This document shows, in pieces, positions 34,599 through 46,600 of a DNA stretch of 64,000 nucleotides. This DNA is from Cladophialophora immunda (Eukaryota > Ascomycota > Eurotiomycetes > Chaetothyriales > Herpotrichiellaceae): assembly GCF_000835495.1 (NCBI RefSeq), contig NW_015622546.1, positions 1,676,883 to 1,740,882 on the forward strand. Direction: 5' to 3'. A model generated the notes under the pieces. It was given only the letters and a program-made list of their open reading frames with translations, searched no databases and was not told the DNA's origin. Positions within the stretch are counted from its first letter, which is position 1, and the number at the start of each line of letters is the position of its first letter. The position numbers and the translations under genes are program-made.

Positions 34599-37486
34599 CG
34601 TACTCGATAAGTGTAGGTTGTCCTTCTGATAGTGCTGTTGTTGGATTGTCTAGACTCCGTTTCTTTTGGGAGGAATGCTGGATGTGTGAAATTGGTTTCT
34701 GGAGGGAGCGGTGTGAGGGTACATATAGCCTCTGGGAAAGGGGTGGTTGAGCAGGAACCCCTCGTGTACTTGCAAATTCGACGTGACGTCTTGTTGTCCT
34801 TCTCCGGGGACAAAGTATAGGTGCAGTTCGAGACCACACTTTCTCTGAAGTACTATATCCGCGGCCGATCTCTCGCAGAGATCGGGTCACTCTGGACAAA
34901 TCAGGATCGTCGTATGAACAAGCCACCTCAAATCAGGCCAGGGCCTTGCTGATAACGGAATAAAAATGGGTCTCTTCTTCGTTAGAACTGACCCCAGTCG
35001 ATCAATGACGAGCTCCGAGGCGCTGTCCAGGTTCAAAACGTATTCAAATAGATGGACGTACACACGGCCAGCCCACCTTGTCAACACGCCTCGGAAATCC
35101 TTCTGATGTTCATCACGAGGAGTTTCTGCCTGCAAAATACATTGGGATTCTAGGCCTTACCACTTTGTGACTTTGGCAGAAATCACTTCGGTCCTGCTGA
35201 GGATTGTTGTGTCACTTCGATTCTTGTTAATCGATGCGATCATAGAACTCTCCTAAGTCTGGTGCTTGGACTAGATTGTCGATCCAACCTCCAGGATCGA
35301 TGGATGAGATAAGTTGATATTCGTCGATCCTCCGATCGCAATGCTGTCGCTCGAGAGAGGCGTGTTCTGTTTGGCGCGGGATAGACGTGATGTCTTGCCT
35401 GGGGGACTAGCCTCATGGTACTTGAATGTTCGATAACCCAGAAGGTCCAATGCGTTGAGACTTCAGGCAAGATTGGCACAAGTCCCTTGAGCTGAGGTTC
35501 GAAGCTGAAGACGTGAAACTGTGGTTGGACGAGGCTTATCTGAGGCATGTACGCATTGGACCAACCTGGTGGATCCTGCTTATCAGACCACCAGCTTCGG
35601 TCGCATGTCTAGCGTCTTCAGCGCTTTCAGTTCCTTGTCGCAGGCATGGCATTTTGATAAGAGCCCGGTACTGTCTGCACGTCCATAACACTGCATCGTC
35701 TCCGCGGGGATAGCATGTCAGATAGCCGACCTCCAAAGTCAAGATCCTGTGGCGTTTGGAGGCTCTCAGAACCTACATTGAATCCAAGACAGATGCAAAT
35801 ATCGATCCCAACCTCCCTCTGCACGACCACTCAGTGTTTATCCACTCATTTTCGAGGCCCAAGGCGCTTCAAATGTTTTGCATTGATACCACAGGGCAGG
35901 CGAGGTGCTGGCGTTGGCAGTTGTTGAGCCGTGTGAGAAGGAGGATGTGGTTGAGACAGTCGCCCTTATCGAGCTCCGACGAGCCAATGGGGAGACGAAT
36001 GTGGTGGACGGCAAGAGCATTTCAACGCTAGTCCATTTCGGCTCGTACATTCTTGGCATCAAAATTCCCTATTCCAGGAAAACTGCCTTGCTGCCGGTTT
36101 GTGAGTGACCAGCCCTTGGCTGTCCGTTGAGAAGCACTGCCCGCAGCAGGGTCCAGTGCACACATGGGTCGTCTTGGACGAAGTCGTCATTTTCCAGCGC
36201 AGCCAGGCCACTAGCCACAACGAAGATAACGACAAGAGTGTGTCTCTCTCCGTCCTGATTTGCTCGAGCATTCTGCTCAGTCCACCCTCTCTATCAATGG
36301 CCCTGCGTCGACCAGCACCCCCGAGAGATATCTCGGAAGCATATGCGTGTGTGACCGCCAGACGCTGCAGCATGGTTGAAGGTGCAATCGTCGGAGAAGG
36401 AACTTCAGCACCAGTTCCAGAATACCGACTATCCCCTTCCCCCCCACCCTTTCGAAGACTTGGACGCGCTCCCCTTGCCTCCTCTGCCGACTGCGTCCAT
36501 GATTTCACGCATCCATGACTCAGGGTATTTCACAAGCCTGGCCTGTCCGCGCTCATTCCTCCGAATCCTGGTCTAGCAAGACGTGGACCATCTACATACG
36601 ATGTCTCAAGTCAAGTGCATATTGGAACCCCTTTTGCTCGGGGATGTACCAATTGTGATCTACATGAAGTCTTGCAGCGACCAAAGGTGCTGATACTCAG
36701 AGAGTAGCGGGCATCATCTGCCTCCACCGCAGGGAAAAGCGTTCCCACAAATCTTGCACCATCTGCGAAATGTCGGCTGGTAATTCGATCAGGATCGTGG
36801 AATATCTCACCTAATGAGATTAACTCGATACAGAACCATGCACAGAGTCTTTTCTTGAACCTGTCTCGGTCGTATGCTGGCTTCCTCCCTGATGGCAACC
36901 CGACCGCCTCGGACAGCGCCCTTTCTCCGTTTGTGCCAACGGGCTTTCGAAGGTGTTGGATTATAGAGTGAAGAGCAGCGCAATTTGCAGTACACGTCAA
37001 GCGCTCTATGCACGTTGACACGGATGAGACACAGTACAGCTTAGCACAATACTGTCGTCATTGAATGGTATGCCGAAGCACGTACGCGTTGAGCGACTGC
37101 GCCCACAGCCAAGGCGCAAAAAGGTACATGTGAACAAAGCTCGTGTTCCCCTCCTCTGTTGATGAGATGAACTAATGTGTGAATTTTCCCACCCTTGCGA
37201 AAACACATGTCTCTACCTCCCTATGGTGTAAATCCTGTTCATATTCCCCATAATTGGAAGCAGCACAAGACCAAGGTCCCGATGTGTCTTTTACCGAAAT
37301 CCCATAACGAGACGACGTCCAATTTCACTAGCCCTTTCTTTGCGTTACATGAACTATGTATGAATACAATGATGCGAAGCCCTTTCATCGAGCTGCTTTT
37401 TCCACGAGTGAGCCACCAGCATCCACCCGATGTTGACGAACACGACCAGGAGAACTTCATAACCGTGATACAGAAGAGGAGAAGAA
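34599..37486. other. 2.9-kb region without recognised gene; nitrate transporter promoter
   Basis: The first 500 bases hold the transporter promoter with GATA-type sites (CGATAA 34605-34610, TGATAG 34627-34632, TGATAA 34950-34955) and a NirA-like site. Further on, 35279-35300 forms a perfect 7-bp stem with 8-nt loop. Plus-strand frames at 35756-36108 and 36105-36518 read partly protein-like (for example VVEPCEKEDVVETVALIELR) but change frame and have no known domain. I cannot support a gene. Confidence 0.45.
35013..35020 (+). promoter_or_regulatory. NirA-like site CTCCGAGG
   Basis: Exact match to the CTCCGHGG consensus described for the Aspergillus nitrate activator NirA, about 415 bp upstream of the transporter start codon. 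An ATCCGCGG one-mismatch relative lies near 34857. Several GATA elements that could bind AreA are nearby. Function is inferred from the target gene. Confidence 0.5.
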
Positions 37487-38398
37487 TCACGACGCCGTTC
37501 CAAACTTCTTTTTCCTTGCCTCGGCAGCTGCACGGTCCGCGTCTGTAGAGAACGCCCCTTGCTTGGTGACCCCAGAAGGCTTCTCTCCCGTTCTCCGCCG
37601 CGAGTTATCCCTGCCGCCTCTTCCGCGGAATCGACCTCCACGGCCTCGCGCTCCTCGACCACCAAAGCTCTTTCTCAGACCGGGATCATCCATGGCACCA
37701 GTCTCTTCGGTTCTGCCTCGTTTCCTTGAACCGCGCTCACGCTCTTCCGGCAAGGCTTCGTCCAGCTTTCCCACGGCTGTCTGACCAGTTCCAAAGCGTC
37801 GCGCGCGCTCCAGAGCTTTCTGCGCATCGCCGTCTGTAGCGTTTGTTTCTGTTTCGCCATTTGTAGGGGCTGCGCTGGTACCGAACCTCTCAGCGCGCGC
37901 CTTTCGCTTGGCCATCTCTGAGTCCACGTCTGATTGCGGCAGGTTCAGGGCGTAGGAGGTCGAGTTGGCAAGTGCGGTGTCGGTATTTGCGGAAGGGGAG
38001 TCCTTTTCATCCACGCTTGCAGGTGCCGCTGTGAATTCTGTGGCTGCGGGTTCCTCAGACGTAGTTTCTGGTGCTGGTGCTGGTGCTGCTGAGGATTCTG
38101 GTGCTGGTGCAGGCTGCGCGGTGGTAGACTCTGCCGGGGGTGCCTTCTCAGTCTCTGCGCGCAAGTTAACCAAGACATGCCTATGGCGCAATGTCATTGA
38201 ACCCAGAGAAGGGCGGAATGGCATTAGGAGAGGATCGGAGCGCACTCGCACTTAAAGCGACGTACCATTTTCTTCGGCAGCTTTATCTGCTTCATTCAGC
38301 CTTGCGACAAGTTCAGCCTTCTTTCCCGAGTGTGGTAGGCTCCGCGACTTCAGGATTTCGATCAGCTCAACCACTGTCTTCTTCGAGTAGTCGACCAT
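37487..38398 (-). CDS. tho1: SAP-domain RNA-binding protein Tho1/SARNP
   Basis: Two exons, 38398-38266 and 38154-37487 (266 aa). SAP domain at residues 3-37 (YSKKTVVELIEILKSRSLP, then HSGKKAELVARLNE). An Ala/Pro/Glu/Thr-rich linker follows. Two Tho1-type repeats follow: AKRKARAERFG and ALERARRFGTG. Then an RGG-like stretch (FGGRGARGRGGRFRGRGGRD) and the C-terminal motif ADRAAAEARKKKFG. Known role: co-transcriptional mRNP assembly and mRNA export, binding RNA and the Sub2/THO machinery in the nucleus. An in-frame upstream ATG at 38461 would add 21 residues, but the MVDYSKK start directly precedes SAP as in relatives. Confidence 0.88.
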
Positions 38399-40289
38399 GG
38401 TCGCGGTCTGGTCAGGGATCTGAGGAGCAGGAACGCGCCACCGGCGCTGGACAGGAGGCAAGATCGAATCAAAAAGAGGAAAATGTATGGGATAGCAGGG
38501 CCGAAATCGTAGAAGGGTCCCAAAAGATCAATCGAGAAGGCATCAATTCCCCGTATGTGAAGAATTGCAACAGTGTTCGACCAAGGTTCAGCGCGTTCGC
38601 AGGGCGACGCAATTGGGCCACCAGGCTGAGCATCGAGGAATGTGGGTATGGGCATATCTGGCCGCTTTAATGCCCCATTGATCCAACGTCATTTCATGTT
38701 CCTTTCAGCTTCCCTTGTCGAGGCGGTCTCGCACTCGCTGACAACTTCTCCATTCCATCCAGCAGGGTAAATCTGCTGGCTTTCGTTAAGGTCCTGCAGG
38801 GCTCCCAGCTTTCGGCCTGCACGGCGCCGCGGCAAGCATCTTTAGCACCGGCTGATATGCCCTTGTCTGAAAAGGAGCTCTAGCCTCAGTCGACGTGACT
38901 GAGGGGCCGCCACACAACGCGTATTCCATGGCCATGTTTACCTACGAAGACCGTGGCTTTTGTAGGTAAGCCGAGGATGTGATACCAGACAGGTTGGCAG
39001 TATTGATGTCCTCCCGATTTGCCGCCCATACTTCGTCTGGCAGTGTGCCAGAGATGTGCCTTCCGACTTTCATCTCAGCGAAGGGTTCAAGAAGGCTAAC
39101 AGAATGATAAAGCTGGATGATCTTCTCGCACGAATGGTTGGTGCAGTCTTACCGATATTCCTGCGGTATTTTCCACCGGCGGCAGATAGCTTACCGCTGG
39201 GCCACTCCTGTTCGTACTTGTGTTGCTGACCCTCCGAATCTTTGTCTTTCTGCAAGGACTGAGGGATTCCATCGGCGTGTTGGTGAGTGAATCTGGCAAC
39301 AGATAACCTGGCTAGTATGCCGTGTGTCCTGAGGCTTCGCCGTCCACCAACAGCCGGTCGATTGGAAGATATCATGCGAGCCCTCCTACAAGGTTCAGGG
39401 GAATGGAGTCTCCACCTGTCCTGTCAAAGCATTTTACGTGGTGGCTGAAATGGGAAGCACATTTCTTCAAGGATGGGCGACAGGGAATTCTGCTGCATAG
39501 GTCCCTGTTCTGGCTCTCGTTCATCGACTGGTGTGTGCAAATATGGTGGCCTAGACCAACAGCGAACATTCACATTTTTCCGCGCTGAAACGCTTGCACT
39601 AGGTGCCCTTCGTAGTCTGAACGCCATGTTTCGAGGAGGTCGGGGCTCGCTACTGATTTGGGACGATGCGCCAGCCTCGTCCATTGCCAAGGATGCGTGT
39701 GCTAGCGAGAATCTGACTTTTTGTCCTGGCCCCCTTCGGTTGAAGCTGTTGGATACATTTTGATCGGATCTTAGCTTCTTTCAGCCTCAGTTTCAGCTGG
39801 GATGGTCCCACGATCCCAAGGCTGAAGAGCCCGACAGCCTTGCTATGCCGAATCGGGACAGGGTGTTCGGCGAGTCATTGGATCCGAAGGCGCACAAGAT
39901 AGTGAGTTGTTGCCAGCGCATCACTTCTTCCCTGACAGGCCAGCTAAGGTCAGGAGGGATGCTTGACGAATATCGGACTTGGCTCTGGCGTCGTGACCGA
40001 GGATCACTGGATCCAAGGGCTTAAGGGTTTTATTTGTTTCGTCCGAGCAAAATCTTGACATAATGGCCCAGCACCGCCAAATGAAGCATGCTCCGTCTGT
40101 TTCCGGTATCTGTTCTAAGCTGACTGAACTTACACAGGCGCCGCGTCAACTATGGATATGTATCAGAAGTAAAACGCCAGCAGCCCCTTCAAACTCTGCG
40201 ACAGCCAGCCACCAAACTCGGCATATCGATCTCTCATAGGAGGGAGACTATCAGAGGAAGTTCTATCAATGGCCGATGGTTGACTGATC
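38399..40289. other. 1.9-kb intergenic region with a cluster of perfect hairpins
   Basis: No supported gene; frames up to about 100 codons on both strands lack domains. Between 38759 and 39052 there are four perfect inverted repeats: 38759-38765/38773-38779 (7 bp), 38884-38891/38897-38904 (8 bp), 38938-38945/38962-38969 (8 bp) and 39036-39042/39046-39052 (7 bp). Confidence 0.5.
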
Positions 40290-40862
40290 CTATTGGGTCG
40301 CGCCGTCGCGTGATACTACGGCCTGCCACCTTTCAAGACTCTGCTTGGACCACACATCTTGTTCATTATAGTTGCCGTCTTCGAACGCGGGGACCTTGTC
40401 CGAGAGGATAATCCAGGGTTGCTTCTCAGCAGCCCAGATGTGGGCATTCGGTGCGAATAGGTCTGGTTTGTCCAAGGTCCCCACACGCACAATGCGGATG
40501 TGTTCCTTTACATTGGCTGGGTTATCGAGGTAAACACTCCAAACAGCAATCTTGCATCTTGGACAACGTGCGATGTTTTGCCCGGCGCCACTTTCGCTCG
40601 GCACGGTGATCCATTCCGGCTCGTTCTTCAGGAGTTTCAGCCTGTCAGTTTCGATCATGGCGTTAAGCGCAAAGGAAGCCCCAGTTTCCCGCTGGCACCA
40701 TCGGCAGCTGTGCAGTCTCAGCAGAGGACATTCACATGGCGTGATATAGTCTACAACTCACTGACAGCAGTGAACAATCATCGGCTCGGTCAGCAAGGAG
40801 TAGCGCACTTCTCCACAATCACAACCCCCTTCAATGGGGAACGCAACTCCTTGCGGCGCCAT
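40290..40862 (-). CDS. GFA/CENP-V-domain zinc protein (glutathione-dependent formaldehyde-activating-like)
   Basis: Two exons, 40862-40762 and 40707-40290 (172 aa). The intron interrupts the zinc motif and is removed to give VHCCHCRWCQRETGASFALN. Zn ligands: GCDCGEVRY, HCCHCRWCQ and ARCPRCKIAVW. This is the complete GFA/CENP-V fold. The family includes S-hydroxymethylglutathione synthase from Paracoccus, but most fungal members have unknown substrates, so only the fold is claimed. The exons rebuild the family consensus without frameshift. Confidence 0.9.
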
Positions 40863-43636
40863 GGTGCGAAGTTGAGGCTTGTTTGACGGAGGTGCTAAGA
40901 GGACAGTGCTGGATGGCGAACAGTTATGGTTGGCTCACAAGATCTGGATCACACACCACGTCCCGTTGGAAGAAGGTAGCTCAAGAATTGGGAAGGGAGG
41001 TTTTCTGGGACACACAAACCCAATTGCGGTAGTCAGTCTCCAAACCCCAACTCATCCCGCATATCAGGTGATCGGATAGACCTGCTCACAGTTGAGGGTG
41101 CAGGGATTACCGTATCGAAGGCACATCGGAGAATTTGCGCCAACAAAACCACGAGAACCTCCACAAGGAACGTGGTGGGCACGCGGGCGGGATTCGCCAG
41201 ACATCCTTTGGAGCACATCCTATCAAACGTCCCGAGTCTCAAGATCAGCCACGAACAGAGATATTTGCCCGTCTCTCGATGCTAATTGGTGGCAAGGGTA
41301 GAAAATGGCGGACGCACGAGGGAGAATCGGGGAAAAAGAAGTCTGGAAAATTCGAGCTCGGAGGATTTTTCCAAGCCACCGCTTGATGGGGAGGCATGCA
41401 GATGCGCAGGGCTGGCCGAGCGTCCTTGGGGCATGCAGAGCGCTAAAGGAGTTGCTTGCTGCATTGTTGACTCGCAGGAGCACGTTAGAGAAGTGTGACT
41501 TCCTGCAGGAGTTGCAGTGATGAGCGTGATCTCAAACCGTTGCCGAATCAGCCACATGAGCGGATGTGTTTCATATGGTGATGAGAGATAATAGCATGTG
41601 GCGGAGGCCAGGCATGTTGCCGTCGTCTCCCGTGGTGGTGACATTGTCTCTACCAGTTCCATAGTACGAAGTCCTTTGGACGAGAGGTCGATCGTAACGG
41701 GGCGCAAGCAAGGTCCAAGGCCTTAGTTGCGGTTTTCTGGTCTTTACCCCTCCCGTACCGGTATCGCCAGAGCTCGCTCGGCCCCTGTGAATGAGGCTTT
41801 TTCTGTATAATACAGTTTGCCTCGATCAGATGCTTGTTCTGGCATGGTAAAGCCGTTCAACGCTGCCATCGCAGTGCCCAGAGGCAAAAATAAAAACGAC
41901 GGTGCGCTCCCCAGAACGGACGGGGCACTGGCAGTGGCCCGAGCCTCGGTACAGTGGGGGGAAGGGTGCACCTATCCAAGGCGCTGGGAGCGACATGACT
42001 TTAGGGCTAATGGGCTATGCAGTGGGCTAGCTGGCACCTAGCTCATTCAGCCCGGAGTGTTGCCACCACCCGTAAGAAGCACCCCCAATAACTCGGCGTT
42101 GTCCTGACTCCTCAACTCCTCCTGCACCCCCCACTTTCGCGGCCGCTCCTCGACTCCAGACCCCGTCACTGGCTCTCATCCTCTTCGCAACTTTTGCCCA
42201 CCGGTCTCTTTGCTGGGTTCAGCAAAGGTCACCCCCCCTGCTGAATCAGATTCGACTCCATTGTGACAATACGAGGGCGCCAGTCAGTTGAGAGCTGCTT
42301 CCAAGCGTCAGTTTCAACCGGCGCAGATCCAAGCGTCGCCACATGATGGGCCTCGAGGCCACTCCTCTCCTCCGTGACCTTTGTTGACAGCCTGGCGTCG
42401 GCATCGCCTTCGGAACCCTGAATTCTGCCTATGATGCGGCTATCCTCGCACATGCCACCCACATTGGTCGTCATACCATCGCACATGACCTCGTCAACGC
42501 ACGATTCCCACGCACGACATCTAGCGAGTTACGCTTGCGGATGCCTGTCCGTCCATTTGATCGGTACGTACACAGGCCCGAATCGGTTGCTGAGTTTGAC
42601 TACAGGGACAGTCTCCCTACGAAGCCCCAGAGTGTCTTTGATCGTATTTGTCCAGGCATGTCAGCCGCAACCCTGGTCCGGCCTCTCCAAGCTGTGCGCG
42701 GGAGGACCCATGACGGAGACCCGTCCCATATGCAAGGCCTATCAGAACAAGAGATGGCCTTGGAACTTGGACAGCCCCAAGAGGTCTTGACGCCTTGCAG
42801 CAAAAAAAGCCAGTTGACTCCAGGTGATGAATACGAGTTACCCGCGGCCCAGTTACCGGGCCCCCCGCCCCGTTGGAAGGTTGAAGACCATGCATGCATG
42901 GTGGAAAATCCCTCTGATCATGAAGCAAGCCATCAGCATCAGCCATTCCAAGGGAACGGGGTTTGCTTTAACGCTGGGCCCAGCATTCTCTCGTCTTGTG
43001 CCCCAACTAACCCAATTCGCCTCGGCCGGTCTCTGTGTCGTTACAAGATGCCTGCAAAGTCCGCTTGGTCTCATGCAACCACTTCCCTCTCGGGCCTTTA
43101 TCACCCCAGAAAAGGACTTCGCCTCCCATCTTGATTTCCTTTCCCTTACCCTTCTCACTGTACACGCGTCCTCCTATCTGGACGTCGCCAGCATCTGGAT
43201 CATCGTCTGCAGTGTCACGTGCCTCATTCGTGGCTACTATTTTTTGCCTCGGTGTGGCCGACCGGGCTATACAGGCTTATGTGGCGCATTCTGTCGATCA
43301 AAATTCCCACCGCTATACTATTCCCGCGCGGCTGCCCGACAAGACACTGAGCATTTACCAGACTGTCTCGGGTATGAATGACTTGTGCGACATACGGTCT
43401 GAGTCATTTTGAAAAAGAAACATTGACAAAATCCATCTTGGAGGCCGTCTCGCTTCCTCTGCAAGCCTTCGACAAGAGTAACCAGTTTTACTTCTGCGCC
43501 TGAACGCCACCTGCAGGCATGTGCCAGTCCAGTGTCTGGTCTTGATCGCTGAGGAAAACGGAATGAGTCGAACGTGTTCAACATTATTGCGCGCATTCAG
43601 GGAGGCCGGCAAGGAGGATCCCAACCGACACAGGAC
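40863..43636. other. 2.8-kb region with an unassigned coding-like stretch
   Basis: No recognised gene. From about 42388 the plus strand stays open for some 250 codons after a possible splice acceptor, and the adjacent frame stays open to about 43380 with hydrophobic segments. The part before 42 kb shows only short frames. The last 200 bases are the presumed 5' region of the methyltransferase-domain gene. Confidence 0.4.
42388..43383 (+). CDS. Possible unannotated gene or relic (unrecognised)
   Basis: After TTGACAG at about 42384-42390 a frame is open to 43134: GVGIAFGTLNSAYDAAILAH, then HTIAHDLVNARFPRTTSSEL and further hydrophilic sequence. A GTACGT...CTACAG segment of 42 nt at 42563-42604 could be an intron and keeps the frame either way. 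Another frame, open to 43383, carries SHSKGTGFALTLGPAFSRLV, FITPEKDFASHLDFLSLTLL and a hydrophobic SIWIIVCSVTCLIRGYYF. I recognise no family and no clear start. It could be a species-specific gene, a decayed gene or chance. Confidence 0.18.
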
Positions 43637-46600
43637 ATGTCGCACAGAAATCCGACGTATGACACCCAACATGGTGTTTCCAGAAACAGAGATGCTACCG
43701 TGCCACGAACCACCAGAACAACAGGCTCTCGTCATGGAGCCCGTCAGTTCGACTCGACACGACCCACCCCAAGCGCACGTCCGGCTTCACGCTCACCACC
43801 CTCTATGAGGGAAGCCCCGGCGAGTCCTGGTGAAAAGTCCGGTCAAAGACCAACAGCCATTCCACGACCAGCGACAAGAAATCCCTCGCAGCGCTCTATT
43901 GCGACTGCGAAGAACACCACTGCCTCTGTTGGAATGAGCAAGCCAACTGCACGTTCAGATTCAATGTCGCAGGAGGTCCCTTTACTCATGGAATCTTATC
44001 CGGGATCGAGACGGAGAGATGAGGCCTCTAGTAACAGGAGATTGGCTTATCCCTTGGGTCTCTCAACTGATGCACAATCTTCCTTGGATGTTGATCAAGA
44101 TGCCATCTTCGGCATAGTGATGCCGAGAGCAAACACGTCCATTCGCACAGGCGAACTGCCGCCTCGATTGATTCCAGAGTTGCAAGCTCTTGCAGCTTCG
44201 TCGACGAGACAACCGCAAACACTGAATAAATCCGCAAGCTCGATTAGCAGTCCATCAACTCGGTTCTCCAGTTCTCCAAGTCCATGGAGTGTATCCACCA
44301 CAACGACAACTCCGACATCTTGGTCTTCGGCATCACCTGGTATTGTGCAGCAAGTCCCGGTGACAGGCTCGGCAAAGCGGTCGCAAACAGTCCCACTTCC
44401 TGTAGGCAAGCGCGAAAAACCTCCCAAAATGCCAGCTCTTCCAGAATCCCTTCCAGCTGTGGCGAGTGAATGGCCAGCAAGTTCGAAAGAGTCTGTGAAG
44501 TCGTCTGGCAGGAGAAGAACGCCTTTGAACACTCCAGCTCCTACCCCGCCTCCAAGGTCTTCGTCTGCCAAACATTCACTGAGCAGGAGCAGTAGCAAAA
44601 GCGATAGGCAACGCATTAGACCGGAGCAACAGCCTACGCCTTCCTCATCCGACCTGGAACGCAGCCCATTGGCGGCGCGAGGCCATCCAGATCTTGGAAA
44701 TGTCGGAGAGTCACTACAGCATCGCACGCTTGTACGTGCTCATGCCAATCTTCAGCAGTCTTTACGCGACACACCGCCCGGGGCAACCATCCAAGCCGCG
44801 GACGCCTTCGACGACCAAAGAACTGGTGCGCTTGACAGTTATCGCTCGGGTTCCAGTCGTCGCCACCCAGAATCATCGCGTCGAAATCTCGACACTCGGC
44901 CTCAGCCGGCTGACATTCCGCCGGTACAAGAGAGGGTTGCGCCCATGGCCGCTCGTCCGAAGACTCCTCGGGACACAGAAGTCGCGACACAAAGCTCCCC
45001 AGGCCGCACAGGCAAATTCTCTCGCTTCGGACTGTTTGGTCGCAGAACCAAGTCCCCAGCCGCCGATGTCGAAAAGTCCCCCCGGAAACTGCAACGCAAA
45101 GGACCTGCGGCTGGGACAGGTCACGAAGGGTATGGAAAATATGGAAGAAGAGGCCGCAAGACATCCGAAGAGAGCGGCTCGGCTAGAGGAAGCGAGAGCG
45201 AAAGGTCCGTGAGCAGCACTAGACGGGTACCTATATTCTCCTCCAAAGGCAAGGAGAGCCGCAGTAGCAGCCGCCACAATCGAAGCAGCCAATCCGATCT
45301 CGATGAGTTTGCAGCAAGTCGCATGAGGCCCATTCCTATCATTGGTGGCTCTGGTAGCAGCATGAAGAGCAATTCTGGGACTCGACTTGACGTATTTGAG
45401 AGCTCTTCCGTTCCACTTGGGTTTGGAGTAGAGCCGTGGCAAATCGCTTCACAGTCACAGACCTCTATTGGCCAACAGTCAGTTCAAGACAGCCCGCAGA
45501 TCGCTCGGGACCGGGTATCGAGTCAGGGTAGTGTCCCTACGCTGGCAATACGACGATCGCAGCGCTTTGGCAACGATGCAGAGAGTTTCAGTCTCCCAAC
45601 ACCAATTCGGACCGAAGGACTTTCAGCGCCAATGTATATTAACAGCCAAGACGACAGCCGTTCTTCAGCTTTTCCGAACTCTACACCTAGCACAACTACT
45701 GATCCTAGCCGTGGCGATGCTGCACTGCAGAAACCCAAGGATAAGAAGTCTAGAAAGCTCAGATGGAATATCTTTCGGAGAAAAGGACCCGAACCAGAAC
45801 CCGAGAGACCCATCGGTGCATCTTCGTCGTCGCCCGAGGAGATGCCGGTGAGCATATCCTCTATTCCTGTCTCTCGGCCTATGCCGTACTACGCCGTGAT
45901 GGATTCTGAGAGTGAAGTCAATCCACCCGAGTATGTTGGCGATTACCTGGCGCAGGTTGTTGATTCACCCGCAGTCAGCCCATTGATCGGGGGATACGAG
46001 CCAGACTTTGCAGAGGATGAGGTACAACCACCCATGCATGAGGACAACGTCTTTCTCCCAACTGCGCCAATATCGCCACCTCAGTCATTTGCGAGGTCGC
46101 CGCCAGCAGTGCCACTGCGAAGCCAGACCGAGAACGCTTCAGTGCAAATAGATGAGCAGCCACAGAAACAGCCGCGCCTGATCCGAGTCGGAAGAATCCC
46201 ACCCGTGGTACCAAGGAGTGAAAGACAGCATAAACCTAGCCGGACTTCGTTCTCTCAACCGTTCGTTAGAAATCCTACTTCTGAGAATCCATACGCCCAG
46301 TCGGACCCCTCTGAATCCGCGCTGCCTATGCCACTCCAAATCAGCACGGATGTGCTACCGAGCAGACCGTTCGCTACTGTGGATAGTGCCAAACCCGCCA
46401 GTGCTCCTACATTGGGAGAGACAGAGTTCTTGCGATTCCCGTCGAGGCAACCGTCGGAAGTCTCTGCATCCAGCAGCTCGGAAGGAGTTTTAAGCATCCT
46501 TGGACCACCTTTATTGCCTGGCAGTGGCGTCTCTGCACGACCTCCTCTAGCGGAAGATGTCTACCTAACAGGGAGTCCTAGCCTTGACGAAGTCTGGAAT

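Noticed and set aside
34599..37486. Nitrate/nitrite reductase or other cluster gene next to the nitrate transporter
   Set aside because: No molybdopterin, haem-binding or siroheme motif is visible in any frame.
43574..43636. Upstream extension of the methyltransferase-domain gene
   Set aside because: The extension begins at a GTG codon, which is not a plausible start in a fungal nuclear gene; the first ATG is at 43637.
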